Shown: one piece after another, positions 35,678 through 42,974 of the stretch
Layout of the letters: each line of letters opens with the position of its first letter
How positions within the stretch are numbered: the stretch's first letter is position 1
Assembly (NCBI RefSeq): GCF_900110655.1
Contig: NZ_FOEQ01000005.1
Location: 62,001-126,000 of the forward strand
Direction: 5' to 3'
DNA: 64,000 nt
DNA from: Pseudomonas soli
GTDB taxonomy: Bacteria; Pseudomonadota; Gammaproteobacteria; Pseudomonadales; Pseudomonadaceae
Notes under the pieces: generated by a model
Told to the model about the DNA's origin: nothing
Seen by the model: the letters and a program-made list of their open reading frames with translations, nothing else
The model's database searches: none
Position numbers and translations under genes: made by a program

Positions 35678-36487
35678 GTGAGAGGGATTTCTCCAGTTGA
35701 GGGCTGGTGTGTGCAGGGGCGGCAGTTGGATGTTGTCGGGGCGGGGTTCACGTCCTTGGGGCAGGAAGGTTTTTACGCCATCCTGGCGGGTGAGTTGGCC
35801 CTGCGCGAAAAGGACGACATCATTCATCTACGGGCTGGTGAGCTGCTGTTCGTCAAACGCGGCACTTATCTGGTTGCGACCCAGGCGCAGGGCTGTCAGG
35901 TGCTTTGGCTGCCGCTGGACGTGAACTTCGTGCAAGCCTTTGTGCAAAGGCATGGCACTGACCTCGCCCGGCTTGAACGTCACGAGGAGGCGTGCGTGAA
36001 CACCCTCCGGCTCCAGCCTTGCGCAATGGCGCAGGAATGCGTGGCCAGACTGGCGGCACTTGGTGGCGAAGGGGCAGCTTCAATGCTGGCGATGCTGCGC
36101 CTGGAGGAGTTGCTGTTGCTGTTGGTCTTCGGTCCGCAGGGGCGGACGTTGCTGGCGGCTTTGCGGCAACAGGGCAATCGCCATGTCGATCGCCTGCATG
36201 CCTTCATGGAGCAACACTACCTGCGCGAGTGGCGACTGGACCAGTATGCCGAGGCTTTCGGCCTGGGCCTGACGGCCTTCAAGTGTTTGTTCGCCAGCTT
36301 CTACAAATGCCCGCCCCGAGCCTGGATCACCGAGCGCAGGATCGTCCATGCGCACCATTTGCTGCTTAACACGCGCATGAGCATTGTCGACATCGCCATG
36401 GAAAGCGGCTTTTCCAGCCAGTCGTATTTCAGCCAGAGCTACCGCCGGCGGTTCGGCCGCACCCCCAGCGATGCTCGCCGTGGCTGA
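35678..36487 (+). CDS. exsA: AraC-family master activator of the type III secretion system
   Basis: The product matches P. aeruginosa ExsA and Yersinia LcrF as I know them. The N-terminal domain has EGFYAILAGELALRE and AGELLFVKRGTYLV, the C-terminal DNA-binding part RRIVHAHHLLLNTRMSIVDI and AMESGFSSQSYFSQSYRRRF. GTG at 35678 gives 269 residues and puts the conserved EG pair at the same residue number as in ExsA; AAGG lies 6 bases ahead. TTG at 35630 would add 16 residues. It is the only regulator in the island, and yscB follows 39 bases on. ExsC, ExsD and ExsE genes are not seen beside it. Confidence 0.88.
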   Translation: MRGISPVEGWCVQGRQLDVVGAGFTSLGQEGFYAILAGELALREKDDIIHLRAGELLFVKRGTYLVATQAQGCQVLWLPLDVNFVQAFVQRHGTDLARLERHEEACVNTLRLQPCAMAQECVARLAALGGEGAASMLAMLRLEELLLLLVFGPQGRTLLAALRQQGNRHVDRLHAFMEQHYLREWRLDQYAEAFGLGLTAFKCLFASFYKCPPRAWITERRIVHAHHLLLNTRMSIVDIAMESGFSSQSYFSQSYRRRFGRTPSDARRG

Positions 36488-36526
36488 CAACTCTTCTGTT
36501 CCCTCCGTTGCCCGGATGATGCGTGT

Positions 36527-36949
36527 ATGAACACACTTTTGCAGCAAATGGCCCGACGCTTGGGCATGGCGCCCTGGTTGGCCAGTGAGCGCGGTGACTA
36601 CCAACTGTGCATCGAGGGGCATCCCCTGTCGCTCGAGCCGCAAGGCACGCGACTGCTGATTCGCAGTTCACTGTCCTCGCTGGCCGGCCAAGGCGCCAGC
36701 CTCGACCCGCAAGCCTTGCGCCGCATGATGGGCATGCTGACGGTGTGGGCTCAGCATTGTCCGCAGCGACTGGCGCTGACACCTGCGGGAGAGCCGCTGC
36801 TTGAAGCGCAGGTAGACCTGGCGCAGGGCGATCTCGACATCGTCGATCATGTGCTGGGTGCTCAGGTCGACCTTATCGATCTTCTGTGCGGGCAACCTGC
36901 GGATCAAGCACCTGTGACCCACGGAGGAGCTCGGATATGGCTGCCTTGA
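36527..36949 (+). CDS. yscB: YscB-type chaperone
   Basis: The 140-residue protein resembles YscB/PscB, which pairs with SycN to bind the gatekeeper YopN/PopN. Matching stretches are the start MNTLLQQMARRLGMAPW, HPLSLEPQGTRLLIRS and the mid-helix RRMMGMLTVWAQHCPQRL. Its partner candidates yopN and sycN are present in this island at 49426 and 50536. It is the first gene of the yscB-yscL run and overlaps the secretin gene start by 13 bases, implying coupled translation. Confidence 0.82.
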   Translation: MNTLLQQMARRLGMAPWLASERGDYQLCIEGHPLSLEPQGTRLLIRSSLSSLAGQGASLDPQALRRMMGMLTVWAQHCPQRLALTPAGEPLLEAQVDLAQGDLDIVDHVLGAQVDLIDLLCGQPADQAPVTHGGARIWLP

Positions 36950-38502
36950 AATCGCTCGCCGCCGGTTTGACTGCGTTGCTGGCCAGCGTTGCGGTCCAGG
37001 CTGAGCCACTGGATTGGCCCCAGGAGCCGTTCCACTACGTTGCCCAGGGCGAGAGCCTGCGTGACCTGCTGGGCAATTTCGCCGCCAACTACCAGGGGGC
37101 GGTCGTGGTCAGCGACAAGGTCAGGGACCAGGTCAGCGCCACGTTCGAGCAGCCGGACCCGGAGGCGTTTCTCGAACAGGTCGCCGTGCTGTTCAACCTG
37201 GTCTGGTACTACGACGGCGCAGTGCTCCATGTCGACAAGTCCAGCGAAATGCAGACACGCCTTGTCCACCTGGAAAACGTGCGCGAGCCACAAGTTCGCA
37301 CTGCCCTGCAGGAGGGTGGCGGCTGGACGTCGCGCTTCGCCTGGCGCGCTGCGGCGGATGGGCGGTTGGTGTATGCCTCGGGCCCACCGCGTTACCTCGA
37401 CCGTGTCGAGCAGACCGTGAAGGCGCTGGAGCAACAGGCGGTATTGCAGGACGCACTCGGTGGCAGCCTGAGTGTCGAGGTGATCGCGCTCAGGCACGCG
37501 GTAGCTGAAGACCGTGAAATTGATTACCGCGACCAGAAGATTGCGGTACCCGGTGTGGCCACGCTCCTCTCTCGAGTGTTGACGAACGCCGATGTGCGGG
37601 TGGTCGAAGGTCAGGCGGTGGCGAAGGGGGCGCCTGTACGCAGCGGTCAAGCCGTTGTCCAGGCCGAAGCGTCGCTCAATGCCATCATCGTGCGTGACCA
37701 TCCAGAGCGCATGCCCATGTACCGGCGCCTGGTAGCGGCGCTGGACCGGCCGGCGGCACGCATCGAGGTTGGGCTGACGATCCTGGACATCAACGCCGAG
37801 CATCTGGCTGAGCTCGGGGTGGAGTGGCAGGTCGGCATTGGCACTGGCAAACACCAGCTGATCGACATCCGCACCAGCGCAGGCCAGGCGCAGGGAACGC
37901 TGGCCGGCAGCCTGGTCGACGGCCGGGGGGTGAACCGGCTGCTGGCCAAGGTGATGCTCATGCAGGGAGAAGGCCGCGCCCAGGTTGTGTCACGGCCGAC
38001 CTTGCTGACCCAGGAAAACACCCTGGCGGTGCTGGACCACAGCGAAACCTATTATGTCCGGGTGCTGGGCGAACGCGTCGCCGAGCTCAAGGCGATCACC
38101 TACGGCACCCTGTTGAAAATGACTCCACGCCTGATCCGCAGTGCGGACCGGCCGGAAATCAGCCTGAGCCTGCATATCGAGGACGGTAGCCAGAAGTCCA
38201 ACAGCACGGGCCCCGATGGCATACCCACGATCAGTCGCACGGTCATCGACACGCTGGCCCGGGTCGACCTGGGGCAGAGCCTGATGATCGGTGGTATCCA
38301 CCGCGACGAGACGAGTGTAAGCCTGCGCAAGGTCCCGCTATTGGGAGACATTCCGTTCCTGGGGGCGTTGTTTCGCTATCAGTCCAGCAGCACGCGCCGA
38401 TCGGTTCGACTGTTCCTGATCGAGCCGAAGCTGATCGATTCCGGGCTTGCAAGTGTCGGTAATGGTTCGGACGCAGTCCCTGCCGGTGATGAGCGCTCTT
38501 GA
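36937..38502 (+). CDS. sctC: Type III secretion outer-membrane secretin SctC (YscC/PscC)
   Basis: The 521-residue protein forms the outer-membrane ring. It has a signal peptide (MAALKSLAAGLTALLASVAVQA), N0/N1 ring domains (FHYVAQGESLRDLLGNFAAN), an N3-like part with SLNAIIVRDHPERMPMYRRL, and the secretin core ending VRLFLIEPKLID. Yersinia YscC is about 607 residues. Here only some 20 residues follow the core, so the C-terminal S-domain that binds the pilotin appears to be absent. No pilotin gene is seen in the island. ATG 36937 is chosen for the signal peptide. Confidence 0.92.
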   Translation: MAALKSLAAGLTALLASVAVQAEPLDWPQEPFHYVAQGESLRDLLGNFAANYQGAVVVSDKVRDQVSATFEQPDPEAFLEQVAVLFNLVWYYDGAVLHVDKSSEMQTRLVHLENVREPQVRTALQEGGGWTSRFAWRAAADGRLVYASGPPRYLDRVEQTVKALEQQAVLQDALGGSLSVEVIALRHAVAEDREIDYRDQKIAVPGVATLLSRVLTNADVRVVEGQAVAKGAPVRSGQAVVQAEASLNAIIVRDHPERMPMYRRLVAALDRPAARIEVGLTILDINAEHLAELGVEWQVGIGTGKHQLIDIRTSAGQAQGTLAGSLVDGRGVNRLLAKVMLMQGEGRAQVVSRPTLLTQENTLAVLDHSETYYVRVLGERVAELKAITYGTLLKMTPRLIRSADRPEISLSLHIEDGSQKSNSTGPDGIPTISRTVIDTLARVDLGQSLMIGGIHRDETSVSLRKVPLLGDIPFLGALFRYQSSSTRRSVRLFLIEPKLIDSGLASVGNGSDAVPAGDERS

Positions 38503-38503
38503 A

Positions 38504-39418
38504 ATGAGTTACCAGCTGCGGGTCTACAGTGGCCTGAATGCGGGGGCCGAAGTGTCCCTGGCGCCCGGCCGGGTAGTCATCGGCGCCGATCCGGCGCAAG
38601 CCGATCTGGTGCTGGTGGACGCGGGAATCGCCGCCGTTCACCTGGTGCTCATGGTAGAGCCTGGCGGAGTACGCCTGTTGGAGTGGGGAACCATCGAGCC
38701 GCCTACACAGGACGGGGCGACGGTGGTGGCAGGTGTCGAGTTGCAGGCACTGGCCATTCAGCGTTGTGGCCCGTTGTGCTGGGCATTCTGTATAGAGGGC
38801 GAGGTTTTTGCCGAGCGGCTTCCCGAAACGCTCTCTCGACCCCGACCCCGACCCCGATTGCGGGCTGGCTGGTTCATGGTACCGGGGGGCGGTTTGCTGC
38901 TGTTGCTGGCGCTGCTCTCGCGACTGCTGATTCCAGAGGCTGAAGCCCAGCGCAAAGGGGACACAGGCGATCCCGGCGTCGTCTCACACAGCCTGCCCGT
39001 TCCACAGGCCCGGACGCGCCTGGCGCAACTCCTGCGCGAATGGCGCCTGGAAGATGCCCTGAGCCTGGAGGACCGCGGTGACACCTTGGTGCTGCGTGGG
39101 ACTCTGCAGGGCGGCCAGCAGCAGGACTTCCTGAAGTTGCAGCACCAGTTCCGCGAGGCATTCGGCGAGCATCCGCTGTTGAAGCTGGTCGCTGAGGGCA
39201 GGGCACCTGTGCCCGGGAAACTCGATTTCCCGCTGCGCGCGGTGTCACTGGGGCGCGTGCCCTACGTGACGCTGAATGACAACCGTCGTTATCCGGTAGG
39301 CGCGCTGCTGCCTTCTGGTATCCGCATCCTGGCGATCGATGGCCAGGCGATCACATTGCGCAAGGGCGGGCAGGATTACTCGATCAATCTCAAGGAGCGC
39401 CCTATCGATGATGGATGA
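38504..39418 (+). CDS. sctD: Inner-membrane ring protein SctD (YscD/PscD)
   Basis: The product has a cytoplasmic FHA-like domain (MSYQLRVYSGLNAGAEVSL, GRVVIGADPAQADLVLVD), an Arg/Pro-rich linker (RPRPRPRLRAG), one membrane helix near residues 125-147 and a periplasmic part of about 155 residues with LLREWRLEDAL and RVPYVTLNDNRRYPVG. At 304 residues it is roughly 110 shorter than YscD, all from the periplasmic side. ATG 38489 is an alternative start adding 5 residues and overlapping sctC. Confidence 0.85.
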   Translation: MSYQLRVYSGLNAGAEVSLAPGRVVIGADPAQADLVLVDAGIAAVHLVLMVEPGGVRLLEWGTIEPPTQDGATVVAGVELQALAIQRCGPLCWAFCIEGEVFAERLPETLSRPRPRPRLRAGWFMVPGGGLLLLLALLSRLLIPEAEAQRKGDTGDPGVVSHSLPVPQARTRLAQLLREWRLEDALSLEDRGDTLVLRGTLQGGQQQDFLKLQHQFREAFGEHPLLKLVAEGRAPVPGKLDFPLRAVSLGRVPYVTLNDNRRYPVGALLPSGIRILAIDGQAITLRKGGQDYSINLKERPIDDG

Positions 39419-39605
39419 GCTATTGCAGGAAGCACGCGACCCACACATGCGCGCCCGGATGTACGGTGCGCTGGAGCATGCGCGGCAGGCCCGCGCCGAG
39501 CAAATGTCACGCCCCTTGCCGCCCACGGCATTCCAGGCGTTGCGCGATGAGCGAACGGCCCTTGAAGCGGCCTTGTATATCCTGGAAAAACTGAAGGAAC
39601 ATTGA
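39408..39605 (+). CDS. yscE: YscE-type needle co-chaperone
   Basis: The 65-residue helical protein stands where yscE/pscE stands, between sctD and the needle gene, and has the right length (YscE 66, PscE 67). It is two helices: MMDELLQEARDPHMRARMYG through the Arg/Ala-rich stretch, and FQALRDERTALEAALYILEK. YscE with YscG holds the needle subunit unpolymerised in the cytoplasm. The start overlaps the end of sctD. Confidence 0.78.
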   Translation: MMDELLQEARDPHMRARMYGALEHARQARAEQMSRPLPPTAFQALRDERTALEAALYILEKLKEH

Positions 39606-39606
39606 A

Positions 39607-39867
39607 ATGACAGGCATCAGCAGCGGATTCCACGACGGCACCAGCAACACAATGGACATGGTCCACGAGGGCATGGTCAGGCAGGCGCGAGAGGCCAACA
39701 AGGCTGTCCTCGAATCGCTCAGCAAGCTCAACGAGAAAAGCGACGACCCCGCGTTGTTGGCCGACATGCGCCACCGCTCGAACATCTGGTCCAACGTGTT
39801 CCAGGTCGATGCGACCTTGGGCCAGACCTTCAAGAACACCATCAGTAGCATCCTGCAGAAGTTCTGA
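39607..39867 (+). CDS. sctF: Type III secretion needle subunit SctF (YscF/PscF)
   Basis: The 86-residue protein is one residue short of YscF and shares its features: a polar N-terminus with GF-DGT (SGFHDGTSN), the helix-turn segment DDPALLADMRHRSNIWSNVF where P-x-x-L-A-D marks the turn, and the ending TISSILQKF. It polymerises to the extracellular needle. It is kept by the YscE/YscG pair encoded on both sides. Confidence 0.93.
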   Translation: MTGISSGFHDGTSNTMDMVHEGMVRQAREANKAVLESLSKLNEKSDDPALLADMRHRSNIWSNVFQVDATLGQTFKNTISSILQKF

Positions 39868-39869
39868 GC

Positions 39870-40220
39870 ATGGAGTACTCGGTGAATAATTTGATGGCGC
39901 GCCTGGGCTTGCTGGGTGTCGAACACCGTCACCATGACGAAGCGATGGCGATTGCGCGTTGGCTTGCCCGGCAGCCGCAAACCATGGAAGCCGCCTGTGC
40001 GATACGCATCGCCGCCCTGATGGGGGCGGGACGCTGCGAGGAGGCCCTTGCAGAAGGCGACCAGGCGCCCTGGCCATCCCTTGGCCCGTGGCTGGCACTG
40101 TGCGAGCGCCAGCTTGGCTACATGGCGGCGCTGGAACGGCGGCTCGAGCGCATGGCGCAAAGCGAGGATTGCGATCTGATCCGGTTTGCCGAGGGGATGC
40201 GTGCGCAGGTGGTGGCATGA
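39870..40220 (+). CDS. yscG: YscG-type needle chaperone (TPR-like)
   Basis: The 116-residue protein aligns end to end with YscG as I know it: MEYSVNNLMARLGLLGVEHR, an A/L helix repeat, PWPSLGPWLALCERQLG and the terminal FAEGMRAQ. YscG folds as tetratricopeptide-like repeats and cradles the C-terminal helix of the needle subunit. It starts 2 bases after sctF and overlaps the next gene by ATGA. Confidence 0.9.
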   Translation: MEYSVNNLMARLGLLGVEHRHHDEAMAIARWLARQPQTMEAACAIRIAALMGAGRCEEALAEGDQAPWPSLGPWLALCERQLGYMAALERRLERMAQSEDCDLIRFAEGMRAQVVA

Positions 40221-40447
40221 ACGGGTTGACCATGTCGCTGTTGACGAGTGCGCAAACAGCTTCGATTCCGCGGCTCGCTCCTGCGGATCGGGACGCTGCT
40301 GCATTTCAGGCATGCCTGATCGAGCAGGCCCCAGGCGCCCCCGAGCAGTGGCGGAGGCCGGCAGTGGCAGAGCAACAGCGTCTGCAAGTGCTCGCCATGG
40401 CGATGGACTTGCTCAACGACTCCTTCACAGTGGAGAGCGACACATGA
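40217..40447 (+). CDS. Short YscH-position protein
   Basis: This 76-residue protein occupies the yscH (YopR) position between yscG and yscI. Its N-terminus (NGLTMSLLTSAQTASIPRLA) recalls the N-terminus of YscH, and its end (LNDSFTVESDT) recalls the YscH C-terminus, but the roughly 90 central residues of the usual 165 are absent. It overlaps both neighbours by ATGA, so translation is coupled. YscH is secreted early and affects needle assembly. The homology is suggestive only. Confidence 0.55.
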   Translation: MNGLTMSLLTSAQTASIPRLAPADRDAAAFQACLIEQAPGAPEQWRRPAVAEQQRLQVLAMAMDLLNDSFTVESDT

Positions 40448-40782
40448 GTGGCATTGCCGAGGTGGCACGTGTGGTCACAGACCTGCAGTCCCTGGCGGCA
40501 CCGGACGTCGACTTGCGCCAGGTGGCCGAGTTCGAGCAGGCGCTATCCAATAGTGCCGGCAGTCTTGAAGAGGGAGTGCTGCACAAAATCGCACAGCTCG
40601 GCCAGCAACATGCCGAAGCCAGGAAGGGCGCGCATGCCAGCCTGGTTTCAGGCGTGGGCGATCCGGTGGCATTGATGGATGCCCACTGGGCCCTGATGCG
40701 CACCAACCTGCAGGTCGAGCTGATTGCCAAGGGTGTGGGACGTACCACGCAGAATATCGAAACCCTCATGAAAGCCCAGTAG
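40444..40782 (+). CDS. sctI: Inner rod protein SctI (YscI/PscI)
   Basis: The 112-residue protein has the YscI/HrpB ending DAHWALMRTNLQVELIAKGV then GRTTQNIETLMKAQ, the helix that builds the rod. The N-terminal half is low in order as in the family. Its start overlaps the preceding stop by ATGA; sctJ follows after 7 bases. Length fits YscI (115). Confidence 0.9.
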   Translation: MSGIAEVARVVTDLQSLAAPDVDLRQVAEFEQALSNSAGSLEEGVLHKIAQLGQQHAEARKGAHASLVSGVGDPVALMDAHWALMRTNLQVELIAKGVGRTTQNIETLMKAQ

Positions 40783-40789
40783 GTGCCCT

Positions 40790-41524
40790 GTGAAGAGACC
40801 ATGGCAGTGCTTGCTGCTTTTGACGGTAATGGTAATGGGCGGTTGCAAGGTCGAGTTGTACCTGGGTCTCGGCCAGCGCGAAGCCAACGAAATGCTCGCG
40901 GTGCTGGATGCCGAGGGCATCGAGGCGGTGAAGGCGCAAGACAAGGACGGCAAGGTGAAGATCCTGATCGGCGAGGCCGACATCGGCCATGCGGTAGCCG
41001 CGCTCAAGCGCCAGGGCTATCCACGGGAGATGTTCTCCACGGTGAGTGATGTATTCCCCCGGGACAGCCTGATCTCGTCGCCACTGGAGGAGCACGCGCG
41101 GCTGACCTATGTGAAGTCCCAGGAACTGTCGCGCACCCTGTCGGAAATCGATGGCGTGCTGGTGGCGCGGGTGCATGTGGTCTTGCCTGAGCCGCGTGAC
41201 GCCCTGCGCGCGCCGGCCCGTGCGGCTTCGGCGTCGATCTTCATCAAGCATGCGGCGGACGCGCCGCTGGACCTGTACATCGGGCAGATGAAACAGCTGT
41301 TGAGCAACAGCATCGAAGGCCTGGACTACGAACGCATCAGTGTGGTGCTGGTGCCTTCCACCCAGGCTCGTCAGCTGCGACCAGGGGCGCGGCATGCGAC
41401 GCTGCTGTCGATTCAGGTGATGGAGGGTTCGCGCCTGCGTCTGCTTGCGCTGGTCGGGGCATTGTTGGGGATGCTGTTACTAAGCAATCTTGCACAGTAC
41501 CTGTGGTGGCGCCAGCGAGCATGA
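40790..41524 (+). CDS. sctJ: Inner-membrane ring lipoprotein SctJ (YscJ/PscJ)
   Basis: The 244-residue protein has a lipoprotein signal peptide with lipobox VMGGC and lipidated Cys19. Two ring-building domains follow (LGQREANEMLAVLDAEGIEA and DGVLVARVHVVLPEPRDAL) and a C-terminal membrane helix (LRLLALVGALLGMLLLSNLA). It forms the inner ring with SctD. The start is GTG at 40790, 7 bases after the sctI stop. It overlaps sctK by ATGA. Confidence 0.94.
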   Translation: MKRPWQCLLLLTVMVMGGCKVELYLGLGQREANEMLAVLDAEGIEAVKAQDKDGKVKILIGEADIGHAVAALKRQGYPREMFSTVSDVFPRDSLISSPLEEHARLTYVKSQELSRTLSEIDGVLVARVHVVLPEPRDALRAPARAASASIFIKHAADAPLDLYIGQMKQLLSNSIEGLDYERISVVLVPSTQARQLRPGARHATLLSIQVMEGSRLRLLALVGALLGMLLLSNLAQYLWWRQRA

Positions 41525-42135
41525 CCCCGTTTCAGCTTCGCTACTGCCCTGCGAGTTACTTGCACCAGGCTCAATGTCCTGAGCCGTTGCTGCAGGTAGT
41601 TCAGGCCTTGCCGCATTGGCGTCGGGACAGCGCGATCAATGGTTGGTTGCTGTCGGCGCTGGACCTGGCCGAACCCTTTGAAATACCAGAACGGCTGGGT
41701 GGGCTGGCCCTCTATCCGCAGCCAGCATTCGAACGTGTTCTGGCCACTGTGGGCGGCTTGTTGCATGGCCAGGCCATCATGCGACTGCTCGCCCGAGCCG
41801 ACCAGACGCGCTTGCGCCACGCCCTTGGCGATCAGGGCCTGCGCTATTGCCTGGAGAAATGGCGGCTGATCATCGGTCCATGGCCACCAGGCTGGCAGCG
41901 GGCGCTGCCAAGCGGCGCGCTGGAGGTGGACCTGCCCTTGCAGGGGCTGTCGTTCTGGCTGCAGGCCTGTGGTTGTACCGATCCCGGTTTTGCCCGGCGC
42001 CTGGCCCTGCGCCTGCCTGGCGCCGGTGCGTTGCCGACCTGGCCGTTGAGCGACGATCAGCGCGCCCTGGCGCGTATCCTTTGCCTGAAAGTGGCCCGAG
42101 ACAGGAGCCTGGAATGTTGCCATTTATTGAACTGA
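41521..42135 (+). CDS. sctK: Sorting platform protein SctK (YscK/PscK)
   Basis: The 204-residue protein has the YscK pattern: an N-terminal MTPFQLRYCPASYLHQ, the helix LPHWRRDSAINGWLLSAL and the mid region ALGDQGLRYCLEKWRLIIG. YscK is 209 residues. SctK joins SctQ pods to the inner ring in the cytoplasm. It lies between sctJ and sctL, overlapping both (4 and 22 bases). Confidence 0.88.
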   Translation: MTPFQLRYCPASYLHQAQCPEPLLQVVQALPHWRRDSAINGWLLSALDLAEPFEIPERLGGLALYPQPAFERVLATVGGLLHGQAIMRLLARADQTRLRHALGDQGLRYCLEKWRLIIGPWPPGWQRALPSGALEVDLPLQGLSFWLQACGCTDPGFARRLALRLPGAGALPTWPLSDDQRALARILCLKVARDRSLECCHLLN

Positions 42136-42749
42136 ATGATTGCCGGCCGATGGTCGAACCAGGTTGTACCGTGTTGCGCAGCGCCGACTACCAGCGCTTT
42201 CTCGAGGCCGGTGCCTTGATCGAAAGCGCTCGTCAGCGTGCAAGCGAACTCGATGCCCAGGCCGATGCGGTACTTGAGGCGCAGCATCGGCTTGGGCACG
42301 AGGTCGGGCTGGAAATGGCCGCGATCGAGCAAGCGGTGATGCTGCACAGCGTGCGTTTGCGCTGTGCAGAGCTCTATCGCCAGGCAGACCGGCAACTGAG
42401 TGAGGTGGTGTACCAGGCGGTGGGCAAGGTGCTGGGGGCCTACCCGGACATCGAGCTGACGCTGGCCGCCACGCGCCAAGCGTTGGCGCAGGTTCAGCCA
42501 TGCGAGGCGTTGGTTCTGCACGTGTGCCCCGAACAGGTGCGCGAGGTCCGCCTGCGTATCGATGCAATTCTCGAGCAGTTTCCCGACACGGGCCCCCTGG
42601 AAATCTGTGGTGATGCTAGGCTCGCACGAGGCGGTTGTCGACTGGAAACCGCGGGCTGCGTCATCGACGCCAGTATCGAAGGGCAGTTGAGCGCCTTGCA
42701 GCGAGTGTTGGTGCAAGGGGTTGCTGATAACGAGGCTGGATCGCCATGA
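42114..42749 (+). CDS. sctL: Stator protein SctL (YscL/PscL)
   Basis: The 211-residue protein is the ATPase regulator that tethers SctN to SctQ. It has a long N-terminal helix region (QRASELDAQADAVLEAQHRLG) and a C-terminal FliH/V-ATPase E-like domain (ALVLHVCPEQVREVRLRI, GGCRLETAGCVIDASIEGQL). The start ATG lies 22 bases inside sctK. It closes the plus-strand structural block except for a 62-codon frame that overlaps its end. Confidence 0.9.
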   Translation: MLPFIELNDCRPMVEPGCTVLRSADYQRFLEAGALIESARQRASELDAQADAVLEAQHRLGHEVGLEMAAIEQAVMLHSVRLRCAELYRQADRQLSEVVYQAVGKVLGAYPDIELTLAATRQALAQVQPCEALVLHVCPEQVREVRLRIDAILEQFPDTGPLEICGDARLARGGCRLETAGCVIDASIEGQLSALQRVLVQGVADNEAGSP

Positions 42750-42934
42750 GCCCGCTCGAACATGGCCATGAGGCGGTGCTGGCCGCCGCGGCGCGAGCCA
42801 TCCGCGATGACCAGGAGCGCGATGGGTTGCTCCAGGTATTTTGGGCGCAGCTTCGTCAGCCTGTTCGACCGCCTGTGCGGCAGGATATCTTGCCCGTGCG
42901 CCGGCCATTGCCGCAGCGCGGTATCGTGGTATAG
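42746..42934 (+). CDS. Small unknown protein coupled to sctL
   Basis: The 62-residue frame starts in an ATGA overlap with sctL, the same coupling used across the operon. The sequence (SPLEHGHEAVLAAAARAI, VFWAQLRQPVRPPVR) matches no type III component I know. YscM/LcrQ stands after yscL in Yersinia but is about 115 residues and unlike this. It may be a small component, a remnant, or chance. Confidence 0.4.
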   Translation: MSPLEHGHEAVLAAAARAIRDDQERDGLLQVFWAQLRQPVRPPVRQDILPVRRPLPQRGIVV

Positions 42935-42974
42935 CAACTGGCCGCTCAGCCATTGAGGAACGGGCGCAGCCTGC

